Of a stretch of 64,000 nt of DNA, positions 39,757 through 48,058 are shown one piece after another. The translations under genes and the position numbers were made by a program. The notes beneath the pieces were generated by a model. It was given only the letters and a program-made list of their open reading frames with translations, had not been told where the DNA came from and did no database searches. The stretch is taken from NCBI RefSeq assembly GCF_900156335.1, contig NZ_FTMZ01000016.1, forward strand, positions 1 to 64,000, in the 5' to 3' direction. The first letter of the stretch is position 1. Each line of letters starts with the position of its first letter. The DNA comes from Sphaerotilus natans. Its GTDB lineage: Bacteria > Pseudomonadota > Gammaproteobacteria > Burkholderiales > Burkholderiaceae_C.

Positions 39757-41670
39757 ATGACGGCGCCACACCTCCCTGCGACCTCGGTCTCTCCCGCGAT
39801 CGATCCCGGCTGGGATCCGGCGGTCTGCGAGCCGCTGATCGAGCGGCTGTGGGCGCTGCGGCGCCAGATGACCGCGCTGGCCGACCGCCATGCCGACCGA
39901 CTGGCGGCCATCGACCCGGCCCACCAGGCCGGCGCGCGCAACCTGCTGCACTACCTGGCGCTGCGCTCCGGTGACCTGAGGCCGCTGCAGCTCGAGCTCT
40001 CCCGGCTCGGGCTGTCCTCGCTGGGCCGCGCCGAGCCGCATGTGCTGGCCTCGATCGACAAGGTGCTCGGCCTGCTGCACCGGCTGAGCGGTCGCGACTG
40101 GACGCCGCGCGACCCGGACGCGCCCATCGACAGCCGCGCCAGCACCCAGGCCCTGCAGCGGCATGCGGTGGCGCTGCTGGGCCGCACGCCGCCGGGACGC
40201 GACGTGCGCATCATGGTGACGCTGCCGGGCGAGGCCGCCGCCGATCCGGGCCGGATCGACGCGATGGTGCAGGCCGGCATGGACATCGCGCGCATCAACT
40301 GCGCGCACGACACCCCGGCGCAATGGCAGGCGATGGTCGAGGCGGTGCGGCTGGCTGCGCGCCGCGCCGGCCGCGAGGTGCGGGTGCTGATGGACCTGGG
40401 CGGCCCGAAGCTGCGCACCGGCCCGATCGAGAGCGGCCCGGAGGTGGTGCGGCTGCGCCCGCGCCGCGACGAGCTGGGCCGGGTGATCGCGCCGGCACGG
40501 CTGGCGCTGCGCCCGGCCGGCTCGACCCGCCCGGTCGGCGCCGAGGCCGATGCGGTGCTGGGCGTCGACCCCGACTGGCTCGCGCCGCTGAAGGTGGGCG
40601 ATCTGATCTCGCTGAAGGACGCCCGGCGCGCGCAGCGCCAGCTCGAGATCGTCGAGCGCCATGCCGACGGCGTGATCGCGGCCCTGAGCCGCAGCGCCTA
40701 CCTGACCGCCGACGTGGTGCTGCGCCACGAGCCGCACCGCGATCGCCGCAGCGCGCTGCATGACCTGCCCGCAGCGCAGGGCCTGCTGCATCTGCGCCGC
40801 GGCGACCGGCTGCAGCTGCTGCCCGAGGGCCTCGGCCACGAGGCCCGCCCGGTCGGGCGCGGCCGGCGAGCGCAGCCGGCCAGCGTCTCCTGCACCTTGC
40901 CCGAAGCGCTGGCGGCGGTGCGGCGCGGCGACCGCATCTGGTTCGACGACGGTCGCATCGGCGGCGTGGTGCGCAAGCGCCTGGACGGCGGCGGCGTGCT
41001 GGTCGAGATCGGCTCGGCCCGCGAGGGCGGCGAGAAGCTGGCCGCCGACAAGGGCATCAACCTGCCCGACACCGCGCTCGACCTGCCGGCGCTGACCGCG
41101 CAGGACCTGCAGGACCTCGACACCGTCGTCGCCACCGCCGACCTGGTCGGCCTGTCCTTCTGCCAGTCGGCCGACGATGTGCGCCGGCTGCGCGCCGAGC
41201 TGGCCGCGCGCGGCGCCAGCACGCTGGGCCTGATGCTGAAGATCGAGACGCAGCGCGGCTTTGCCGCCCTGCCCTCGATCCTGCTGGCGGCGATGGAGGG
41301 GCCGACCGCCGGGGTGATGATCGCGCGCGGCGACCTGGCGGTCGAATGCGGCTACGAGCGGCTGGCCGAGGTGCAGGAGGAAATGCTCTGGGCCTGCGAG
41401 GCCGCGCACCTGCCGGTGGTCTGGGCGACACAGGTGCTCGAGACGCTGGCGCGCACCGGCCGGCCCTCGCGCGCCGAGATCACCGACGCGGCGATGGGCG
41501 AGCGCGCCGAATGCGTGATGCTCAACAAGGGCCCGCACATCATGGACGCGATCCGCATGCTCGACGACATCCTGCGCCGCATGCAGGAGCACCAGTCGAA
41601 GAAGCGCCCGCTGCTGCGCGCGCTGCGCGCCTGGCGCGGCGCGCTGGATGGACAGGGAGCCCCGGGCTGA
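39757..41670 (+). CDS. Pyruvate-kinase-like protein, no C-domain, long N-terminal extension
   Basis: A 637-residue protein whose central and C-terminal part is the pyruvate kinase barrel: LGLMLKIETQRGFAALP holds the catalytic Lys and metal Glu, VMIARGDLAVECGYE the metal Asp, and VVWATQVLETL and GRPSRAEITDAAMG the phosphate site. The usual NFSHG is INCAHD and the K+-site loop reads MDLGGPKLRTG. Lys in that loop marks K+-independent enzymes. It has about 140 extra N-terminal residues and a long insert, and it ends where the allosteric C-domain should begin. Activity is uncertain; a divergent pyruvate kinase is the best guess. Confidence 0.8.
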   Translation: MTAPHLPATSVSPAIDPGWDPAVCEPLIERLWALRRQMTALADRHADRLAAIDPAHQAGARNLLHYLALRSGDLRPLQLELSRLGLSSLGRAEPHVLASIDKVLGLLHRLSGRDWTPRDPDAPIDSRASTQALQRHAVALLGRTPPGRDVRIMVTLPGEAAADPGRIDAMVQAGMDIARINCAHDTPAQWQAMVEAVRLAARRAGREVRVLMDLGGPKLRTGPIESGPEVVRLRPRRDELGRVIAPARLALRPAGSTRPVGAEADAVLGVDPDWLAPLKVGDLISLKDARRAQRQLEIVERHADGVIAALSRSAYLTADVVLRHEPHRDRRSALHDLPAAQGLLHLRRGDRLQLLPEGLGHEARPVGRGRRAQPASVSCTLPEALAAVRRGDRIWFDDGRIGGVVRKRLDGGGVLVEIGSAREGGEKLAADKGINLPDTALDLPALTAQDLQDLDTVVATADLVGLSFCQSADDVRRLRAELAARGASTLGLMLKIETQRGFAALPSILLAAMEGPTAGVMIARGDLAVECGYERLAEVQEEMLWACEAAHLPVVWATQVLETLARTGRPSRAEITDAAMGERAECVMLNKGPHIMDAIRMLDDILRRMQEHQSKKRPLLRALRAWRGALDGQGAPG

Positions 41671-41673
41671 GCG

Positions 41674-42333
41674 ATGCTCGCGGGCATGAAGATCGACTTC
41701 GTCTCCGATGTTTCCTGCCCCTGGTGCGCGATCGGCCTGCATGCGCTGGAGCAGGCCCTGGACCGGGTCCGTGCCGACGGCATCAGCGCCACGCTGCATC
41801 CGCAGCCCTTCGAGCTGAATCCGGCGATGCCGCCGGAGGGCGAGGAGATCGTCGGCCACCTGACGCGCAAGTACGGCATCACGCCCGAGCAGGTCGCGGC
41901 CAACACCGAGGCCATCCGCCAGCGCGGCGCCAGCGTCGGCTTCACCTTCGGGCTGGGCAAGCGCAGCCGGATCTGGAACACCTTCGACGCGCATCGGCTG
42001 CTGCATCACGCCGGGCTGATCTCGCCCGAGGCGCAGCGCCGGCTCAAGCACGCGCTGCTGCGCGCCTACTTCACGCTGGGCCAGAACCCGGGCGCCCGCG
42101 ACGTGCTGTGGCAGGCCGCGGCCGAGGCCGGGCTGGAAGCCGCCGAGGTCGACGCGGTGCTCTCGAGCGACCGCCATGCCGACGCGGTGCGCGAGCGCGA
42201 GCTGTTCTACCAGCAGCACGGCATCCGCTCGGTGCCGGCGATCATACTGAACGAACGCCACCTGATCTCCGGCGGCCAGCCGGTCGAGGTCTTCGAGCGG
42301 GCGCTGCGGCAGGTGGCGGCGCTGGAGGGCTGA
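41674..42333 (+). CDS. DsbA-family oxidoreductase (FrnE-like)
   Basis: A 219-residue thioredoxin-fold protein with the active site CPWC in DFVSDVSCPWCAIGLHALEQ and the cis-Pro loop SVPAIILNERHLISGGQP. There is no signal peptide, so it is cytoplasmic, as in the FrnE/2-hydroxychromene-carboxylate isomerase branch. It starts at 41674, and a second ATG at 41686 is possible. It is closely coupled to the pyruvate-kinase-like gene (4-base gap). Confidence 0.92.
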   Translation: MLAGMKIDFVSDVSCPWCAIGLHALEQALDRVRADGISATLHPQPFELNPAMPPEGEEIVGHLTRKYGITPEQVAANTEAIRQRGASVGFTFGLGKRSRIWNTFDAHRLLHHAGLISPEAQRRLKHALLRAYFTLGQNPGARDVLWQAAAEAGLEAAEVDAVLSSDRHADAVRERELFYQQHGIRSVPAIILNERHLISGGQPVEVFERALRQVAALEG

Positions 42334-42372
42334 GGCCCGCACACCCGGCCACCCTCTGCCACAATTCCACGC

Positions 42373-43671
42373 ATGGACACGCCCGACACGCTCGCCCCCC
42401 AGGACATCACCGCCTACATGAACCGGGTCGGCGCTGCCGCCCGCAGCGCCGCCACCGCGATGGCCGCCGCCTCCACCGCCGCGAAGAACCGCACGCTGCT
42501 GGCGCTGGCGCGGCTGCTGCGCGAGAGCGGCCCGGCGCTCGACGCCGCGAACGCCCGTGATCTGGACGCGGCCGCGGCCGCCGGCCTCTCCGGCCCGATG
42601 CTCGACCGCCTGAAGCTCGGCGCGAAGGTCATCGCCACCGTGGCCGAGGGCTGCGAGCAGCTCGCCGCGATGCCGGACCCGATCGGCGAGATCACCGGCG
42701 TCAAGCGCCGCCCCACCGGCATCAGTGTCGGGCAGATGCGCGTGCCGCTGGGCGTGTTCGGCATGATCTACGAGAGCCGCCCGAACGTGACGATCGAGGC
42801 CGCCTCGCTGGCGATCAAGAGCGGCAACGCCTGCATCCTGCGCGGCGGCTCCGAGGCCATCCATTCCAACCTGGCGCTGTGGCGTCTGGTGCAGGCGGCG
42901 CTGGTCGAGGCCAGCCTGCCGGCCAGCGCGGTGCAGCTCGTCGAGACCACCGATCGCGCGGCGGTGGGCCGGCTGATCGCCATGCCCGAGTTCGTCGACG
43001 TCATCATCCCGCGCGGCGGCAAGGGCCTGATCGAGCGCATCTCGGCCGAGGCGCGCGTTCCCGTCATCAAGCACCTCGACGGCAACTGCCACACCTACAT
43101 CGACGCGCAGGTCGACGTCGCGCAGGCGCTGGTGGTCACCGACAACGCCAAGACGCAGAAGTACAGCCCCTGCAACGCCACCGAGTCGCTGCTGGTGCAT
43201 GCCGACCAGGCGGCGATCTTCCTGCCGCGGATCGGCGCGATCTTCGCCGCCAAGGGCGTGGAGATGCGCGGCTGCCCGCGCGCCAAGGCCATCCTGGCCG
43301 ACGTGCCCGGCGCGACGGTGGTCGACGCGGTCGAGAGCGACTGGGCCGAGGAATACCTGGCGCCGGTGATCAGCGTGAAGGTGGTCGATTCGCTCGACGA
43401 GGCCATCGCCCACATCAACCGCTTCGGCAGCCACCACACCGACGCGATCCTGACCACCAACCACCCGAACGCGATGCGCTTCCTGCGCGAGGTCGATTCG
43501 GCCAGCGTGATGGTCAACGCCAGCACGCGCTTCGCCGACGGCTTCGAGTACGGCCTGGGCGCCGAGATCGGCATCTCCACCGACAAGTTCCACGCCCGCG
43601 GCCCGGTCGGCCTGGAGGGGCTGACCTCGATGAAGTGGGTGGTGCTCGGCCAGGGCGAGATCCGCCAATGA
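42373..43671 (+). CDS. proA: Gamma-glutamyl phosphate reductase
   Basis: A 432-residue enzyme reducing gamma-glutamyl phosphate to glutamate semialdehyde in proline synthesis. [17 protein letters not shown] and [11 protein letters not shown] are ProA motifs, and the catalytic Cys lies in [13 protein letters not shown]. proB is not adjacent. CACAAT ends seven bases before the ATG, so it may be leaderless. The stop overlaps the queC start (ATGA). Confidence 0.97.
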   Translation: MDTPDTLAPQDITAYMNRVGAAARSAATAMAAASTAAKNRTLLALARLLRESGPALDAANARDLDAAAAAGLSGPMLDRLKLGAKVIATVAEGCEQLAAMPDPIGEITGVKRRPTGISVGQMRVPLGVFGMIYESRPNVTIEAASLAIKSGNACILRGGSEAIHSNLALWRLVQAALVEASLPASAVQLVETTDRAAVGRLIAMPEFVDVIIPRGGKGLIERISAEARVPVIKHLDGNCHTYIDAQVDVAQALVVTDNAKTQKYSPCNATESLLVHADQAAIFLPRIGAIFAAKGVEMRGCPRAKAILADVPGATVVDAVESDWAEEYLAPVISVKVVDSLDEAIAHINRFGSHHTDAILTTNHPNAMRFLREVDSASVMVNASTRFADGFEYGLGAEIGISTDKFHARGPVGLEGLTSMKWVVLGQGEIRQ

Positions 43672-44393
43672 GCGCGCTGACGAACGCCGCGCGCGACCCG
43701 CGCACCGCGCTGGTGCTGTTCTCCGGCGGCCAGGACTCGACCACCTGCCTGGCCTGGGCGCTGGAGCGCTTCCAGCGGGTCGAGACGCTGGGCTTCGACT
43801 ACGGCCAGCGCCATCACATCGAGATGGACTGCCGCCTGACGGTGCGCGAGGAGCTGCGTGCGGCCTTCCCGCACTGGGCCGCGCGCCTGGGCGAGGACCA
43901 TGTGCTCGACCTGAGCCTGATCGGCCAGATCTCCGACACCGCGCTCACCACCGAGCGCGAGATCGAGCTGCAGGCCAACGGCCTGCCCAACACCTTCGTG
44001 CCCGGCCGCAACCTGCTGTTCCTCGGCTTCGCGGCGACGCTGGCCTACCGGCGCGGCGCCTCGGTGCTGGTGGGCGGCATGTGCGAGACCGACTACTCCG
44101 GCTACCCGGACTGCCGCGACAACACGATGAAGGCGCTGCAGGTGGCACTCTCGCTCGGGCTGGACACGGCCATGACGCTGGAGACGCCGCTGATGTTCCT
44201 GACCAAGGCCCAGACCTGGGACCTGGCCGAGCAGCTCGGCGGCCAGACGCTGGTCGAGCTGATCGTCGAGCACACCCACACCTGCTACCTGGGCGAGCGC
44301 GGCGCGCGTCACCCCTGGGGCCACGGCTGCGGCCACTGCCCGGCCTGCGAGCTGCGCCGCAGCGGCCACGCCGCCTGGCTGGCCGACGCCTGA
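43668..44393 (+). CDS. queC: 7-cyano-7-deazaguanine synthase
   Basis: A 241-residue enzyme converting 7-carboxy-7-deazaguanine to preQ0 for queuosine. The ATP loop is [31 protein letters not shown] is conserved, and the zinc cluster is [20 protein letters not shown] then ACELR. The ATG overlaps the proA stop codon, so translation is coupled. Confidence 0.97.
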   Translation: MSALTNAARDPRTALVLFSGGQDSTTCLAWALERFQRVETLGFDYGQRHHIEMDCRLTVREELRAAFPHWAARLGEDHVLDLSLIGQISDTALTTEREIELQANGLPNTFVPGRNLLFLGFAATLAYRRGASVLVGGMCETDYSGYPDCRDNTMKALQVALSLGLDTAMTLETPLMFLTKAQTWDLAEQLGGQTLVELIVEHTHTCYLGERGARHPWGHGCGHCPACELRRSGHAAWLADA

Positions 44394-44416
44394 GCGCGAC
44401 CGGCCCGAGCCCGACC

Positions 44417-45016
44417 ATGTCGATCCCCGTCCTGATCGTCGCCGCGCTGCTGTTCTTCTGGATCATCGGCGCGGCCCAGCGCCTGAAGCGCCTGCGCAGC
44501 GCCGCCACGACCCTGTTCGCGCCGCTGTCGAGCGACCTGAGACAGCGCCACGCCATCGCGCTGGCGCTGGCGCATGCCTCGCGGCCAATGCTCGGCGACG
44601 AGCATGCGCTGATCGTGCGACTGGTCGAGACCGCGCAGGCGGCCGGACACACGCTGGACGCCGCGCAGGCGCGCAGCATGCGCGGCACCGCGCTGCAGGC
44701 CATCGGCGAGGCGGAAGTCGCGCTGCTGCAGGCCCTGGACGCGCTGGCGCTGCATCTGCAGGACCTGACCTCCGGCAGCGGCCCGGTGGCCGCCATCACC
44801 GAGCTGCTGCGCCAGCGCGACACGCTGCAGGAGCAGCTCGCCGCCGACCGCCATCTCTACAACCATGCCGCGCAGACCTACAACGACGCGCTGCACCTCT
44901 TCCCGACCACGCTGGTGGCGACGCTGCTACGCCTGCGCGACGCTCCGCTGCTGGCCAGCGGCGCCGCGCCCTCCCGCGGTGGCGTGCTTGTCAGCCGCCC
45001 GACGCCGATGATCTGA
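44417..45016 (+). CDS. LemA-family-like protein
   Basis: A 199-residue protein with an N-terminal membrane segment (IPVLIVAALLFFWIIGA), then a helical body. Near the end, YNHAAQTYNDALHLFPTTLV matches the LemA family signature. The N-out topology places the helical bundle in the periplasm in known members. It lies 24 bp after queC. The function of LemA proteins is unknown; they often pair with M48 proteases. Confidence 0.75.
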   Translation: MSIPVLIVAALLFFWIIGAAQRLKRLRSAATTLFAPLSSDLRQRHAIALALAHASRPMLGDEHALIVRLVETAQAAGHTLDAAQARSMRGTALQAIGEAEVALLQALDALALHLQDLTSGSGPVAAITELLRQRDTLQEQLAADRHLYNHAAQTYNDALHLFPTTLVATLLRLRDAPLLASGAAPSRGGVLVSRPTPMI

Positions 45017-45127
45017 GCTGCGATGCCGCAGCGCGGGAGTGATACCGCCGCGTGCCGTTGCGGTGCGGAAACGCACCTCTGAAAAAAACAATTCCCGGCT
45101 GGACAATCCCGTGTTCAAGGGGGCAAA

Positions 45128-45164
45128 GTGAGAAAAATTGCTGAATATGCAAGTTTTGTCTCAC
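45128..45164. repeat. Imperfect 37-bp palindrome in an A+T-rich leader
   Basis: GTGAGA-AAAATTGC ... GCAAGTTTT-GTCTCAC can fold into one long imperfect hairpin whose ends GTGAGA and TCTCAC are perfect. It ends one base before the ATG of the next gene. The region 45060-45165 is much more A+T-rich than its surroundings. Role unknown: operator, attenuator, or remnant of a lost gene end. Confidence 0.55.
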
Positions 45165-45165
45165 G

Positions 45166-46011
45166 ATGCAGCACACCCTGACACGCGTTCAGCCTGAACT
45201 GGATGCCGACGGCCTGGCGGTCTGGCAGCAGCTCGGGCGCCTGTCCGGACCGGGCGAGCGCCAGGCTGCGGCGCTGGCGCTGCTGCTGTGGCCCGGCAAC
45301 GATGCCGAGCGCCGCGCCTGGGACGAAACGGTGCGCGGCGTGCAGGGCGCCGCCTCGCTGCGCGATCGCATCGGCCGCCTGCCGCCTGCCGCCCGGCTGC
45401 CTGCGCTGGAGCGGCTGCTGCTGCGGATCACGCTGGAGCAGCCGCTGGAGGACCGCCAGATGCTGCTGCAGTCGGCGCGGCGGGTGATGTGCGCCGACGG
45501 TAGCGTCAGCGCGCTCGACCGACTGGCCTGGCTGGCGATGCGCCATCTGCTGGGCGGGCCGGTGCGGCTGCACCGCGGCGGACTGCGCGAGGACAACGAG
45601 CTGTCGCAGCTGCCGCTGGCGATGCGACAGGCCATCGCCAGCCTGAGCGCCTACCTGGCGCGCATGGTGCCCGAGCCGCCGCGGCGCGAGCGGGTCGATG
45701 CGGCCGGCGCCGCCTGGCATGACCGGGTGGTGCATGAGGTCTGGGGCTCGGCCTCCGTGCCGCCGCCCTGCCAGGTGCCCGATGTCGACCAGCTCGGCCG
45801 CGCGCTGCAGACGCTCGCCGGCTTGGGCTGGGTGCACCGGCCGCTGCTGGCGCGGGCCTGGGTCGATGCCGCCAACACCCGCCCCGGTCTGCGGACCCGG
45901 CTCGACGAGCCGCTGCCGGTCGCCGCCGAGGCGCTGCGCCTGGCCTGCGTGCTGATCGACACGCCGCTGCCACCGGTGCTGGCGGCGCACTTCATCCGCG
46001 AGCCGGCCTGA
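45166..46011 (+). CDS. Hypothetical protein with a TerB-like helical region
   Basis: A 281-residue, all-helical protein without a signal peptide. The middle, LPALERLLLRITLEQPLEDR then QMLLQSARRVMCADGSVSAL and DRLAWLAMRHLLG, resembles the TerB-type region (acidic ADGSVS loop) seen at the C-terminus of some M48 proteases next to lemA genes. Here the protease part is absent. The start is close to a palindrome. Function unknown. Confidence 0.7.
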   Translation: MQHTLTRVQPELDADGLAVWQQLGRLSGPGERQAAALALLLWPGNDAERRAWDETVRGVQGAASLRDRIGRLPPAARLPALERLLLRITLEQPLEDRQMLLQSARRVMCADGSVSALDRLAWLAMRHLLGGPVRLHRGGLREDNELSQLPLAMRQAIASLSAYLARMVPEPPRRERVDAAGAAWHDRVVHEVWGSASVPPPCQVPDVDQLGRALQTLAGLGWVHRPLLARAWVDAANTRPGLRTRLDEPLPVAAEALRLACVLIDTPLPPVLAAHFIREPA

Positions 46012-46054
46012 GACAGACTGCGGCGGACTGCGGCAGCCGCGTAGACTGCCGACC

Positions 46055-47443
46055 GTGAGACACGATTCCCCCTCCCCTGCCGGCGCGGCCTCGCCGGCCT
46101 CGCTGCCGCTGTCGCAGCTGCTGCACCACACTGCCGACACGGTGGCGGCCGTGCGCGCCGGCCGCTCGCTGTCCGATCTGCTGGCCGCCTGCCCGCCCCA
46201 GGCCCGCCCCGGCACCCAGGCGCTGAGCTTCCATGTGATGCGCTGGATGGGCGGTGCCCAGGCCGCTCGCGAGCGGCTCGCGCCGCGCCGGCCCGCCCCG
46301 GCGGTCGACGCGCTGCTGATCACCGCGCTGGCGCTGCTGTGGCCCGAGGCCGAGCCGCCCTATGCCGAGCACACGCTGGTCGACCAGGCGGTGGCCTGCG
46401 CGCGCCGGCGCACTCCGGCCAGCGCCGGCTTCGTCAACGCGGTGCTGCGCCGTTTCCTGCGCGAGCGCGAGGCGCTGGTGCCGGCGCTGCGGCAGGAGGT
46501 GCCGGCGGCAAGGCACCAGCATCCGCGCTGGTGGATCGATCAGGTCCGGCGCGACTGGCCCGACCGCTGGGAGGCGCTGCTGGACGCCGCCAACCAGCCC
46601 GGCCCGATGATGCTGCGGGTCCACGCCCGCCACGGCAGCGCGGAGAGCTATGTCGCCGCGCTGGCCGAGGCCGGGCTGCAGGCCCATGCCGTCGGCGCCC
46701 GCACGCCGCAGGCGGTGCTGCTGGAAACGCCGGCGCCCGTGCAGGCGCTGCCCGGCTTCGCCGACGGGCGGGTGTCGGTGCAGGATCTCTCGGCGCAGCT
46801 GGCCGCGCCGCTGCTGCTCGGCGGCCTGCCCGGCAGCGAGCTGCCGGCGCTGCCGGCCGGCGCCCGGGTGCTCGACGCCTGTGCCGCGCCCGGCGGCAAG
46901 ACCGCCCATCTGCTCGAGCTGGCCGACCTGGACGTGCTGGCCCTCGACGCCGACGCCAGCCGCCTGAAGCGGGTCGACGAGACCCTGGCGCGGCTGGGCC
47001 TGCAAGGCCGCACGCTCGCCGCCGATGCGCGCGACACCGCCGCCTGGTGGGACGGCCAGCCCTTCGACGCCATCCTGCTCGATGCGCCATGCAGCGCCTC
47101 GGGCATCGTGCGTCGCCACCCCGACGTGCGCTGGCTGCGCCGCGCCAGCGATATCACCGAGCTGGCACGCACCCAGACCGGCCTGCTCGAGGCGCTGTGG
47201 CCGCTGCTCAAGCCGGGCGGCCGGCTGCTCTACGCCACCTGCTCGATCTTCCGGGCCGAAGGCGCCGGGCAGATTTCATCATTTCTGCAACGCCATCCAG
47301 AGGCGCGTGCGCTGCGCGCGCCCGGCCATCTGCTGCCGCTGCCCGACAATCGGGCCGAAGCAGCCGGCGCGACATCGTCGCCGGCTGCCGGGTCGGGCGA
47401 CGGATTCTTCTACGCCCTCCTGCACAAGTCACCCGCGTCCTGA
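46055..47443 (+). CDS. rsmB: 16S rRNA (cytosine-967-C5)-methyltransferase
   Basis: A 462-residue enzyme (also called Sun). The N-terminal NusB-like domain has SAGFVNAVLRRFLRE. The SAM motif is LDACAAPGGKTAHLLELA, and both cysteines are present: DAPCSASGIVRRHPDVRW and YATCSIFRAEG. It starts with GTG at 46055. TAGACT ends seven bases before it, suggesting a leaderless mRNA. It heads the rsmB-DUF4390-ntrY-ntrX group common in betaproteobacteria. Confidence 0.95.
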   Translation: MRHDSPSPAGAASPASLPLSQLLHHTADTVAAVRAGRSLSDLLAACPPQARPGTQALSFHVMRWMGGAQAARERLAPRRPAPAVDALLITALALLWPEAEPPYAEHTLVDQAVACARRRTPASAGFVNAVLRRFLREREALVPALRQEVPAARHQHPRWWIDQVRRDWPDRWEALLDAANQPGPMMLRVHARHGSAESYVAALAEAGLQAHAVGARTPQAVLLETPAPVQALPGFADGRVSVQDLSAQLAAPLLLGGLPGSELPALPAGARVLDACAAPGGKTAHLLELADLDVLALDADASRLKRVDETLARLGLQGRTLAADARDTAAWWDGQPFDAILLDAPCSASGIVRRHPDVRWLRRASDITELARTQTGLLEALWPLLKPGGRLLYATCSIFRAEGAGQISSFLQRHPEARALRAPGHLLPLPDNRAEAAGATSSPAAGSGDGFFYALLHKSPAS

Positions 47444-47458
47444 TCGACCTGACGGCCC

Positions 47459-48058
47459 GTGCCGAGACCGCCTGAACTTCGACTGCACCGCCGCCGGCTG
47501 CTGGCGCTGGCGGCCGCCGCGCTGCTGGCCGGGCATCTGCCGGCCCGGTCGGCGGCGCTCGACCTGGTGCGGCTCGATGCGCTGCGCAGCGACCAGGGCG
47601 TGCTGCTGAACTTCGAGACCCGATTCGAGCTGCCGCCGGCGGTGGAAGATGCGCTCAGCCGCGGCATCGCGCTGCATTTCTCGGCCGAGGCGGTGCTGAT
47701 GCAGGCGCGCTGGTACTGGCGCGACAAGGAGCTGGCCCGGGTCAGCCGCACCTGGCGGCTGGCCTACCAGCCGCTGACGCTGAGCTACAAGGTCAGCCAG
47801 GGCGGGCTGTCGCAGAACTACCGCTCGCTTGGCGAGGCGCTGCGCGCGATGCAGCGCCTCACCCACTGGCGCATCGCCGATGCACAGACCGCCGACGAGG
47901 ACCGCATGCGCCTCGAGTTCACCTACCGGCTCGACACCGAGCAGCTGCCGCGCACGATGCAGATCGGCATCGGCAGCCAGCCCGACTGGAACCTGCGTGC
48001 CAGCCGTTCGGTGCCGGTGTTCGATCTGCCACCCTCGGGCGGCGGAGCGCGACCTTGA
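47459..48058 (+). CDS. DUF4390 secreted protein
   Basis: A 199-residue protein with a signal peptide (LLALAAAALLAGHLPARSAA) and the DUF4390 domain: NFETRFELPPAVEDALSRGI, YWRDKELARVSRTWRLAYQP and LTLSYKVSQGG. It is predicted periplasmic. It starts with GTG, and its stop overlaps the TTG start of the ntrY-like gene. The function is unknown; constant linkage to NtrY suggests a role in its signal input. Confidence 0.9.
   Translation: MPRPPELRLHRRRLLALAAAALLAGHLPARSAALDLVRLDALRSDQGVLLNFETRFELPPAVEDALSRGIALHFSAEAVLMQARWYWRDKELARVSRTWRLAYQPLTLSYKVSQGGLSQNYRSLGEALRAMQRLTHWRIADAQTADEDRMRLEFTYRLDTEQLPRTMQIGIGSQPDWNLRASRSVPVFDLPPSGGGARP

Noticed and set aside
39559..43668. A minus-strand frame of 1369 codons opposite galE, the pyruvate-kinase-like gene, the DsbA-like gene and proA
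   Set aside because: High-G+C shadow frame: composition is rich in Arg, Gln, Ala and His, it shows no domain, and it is opposite well-defined genes.
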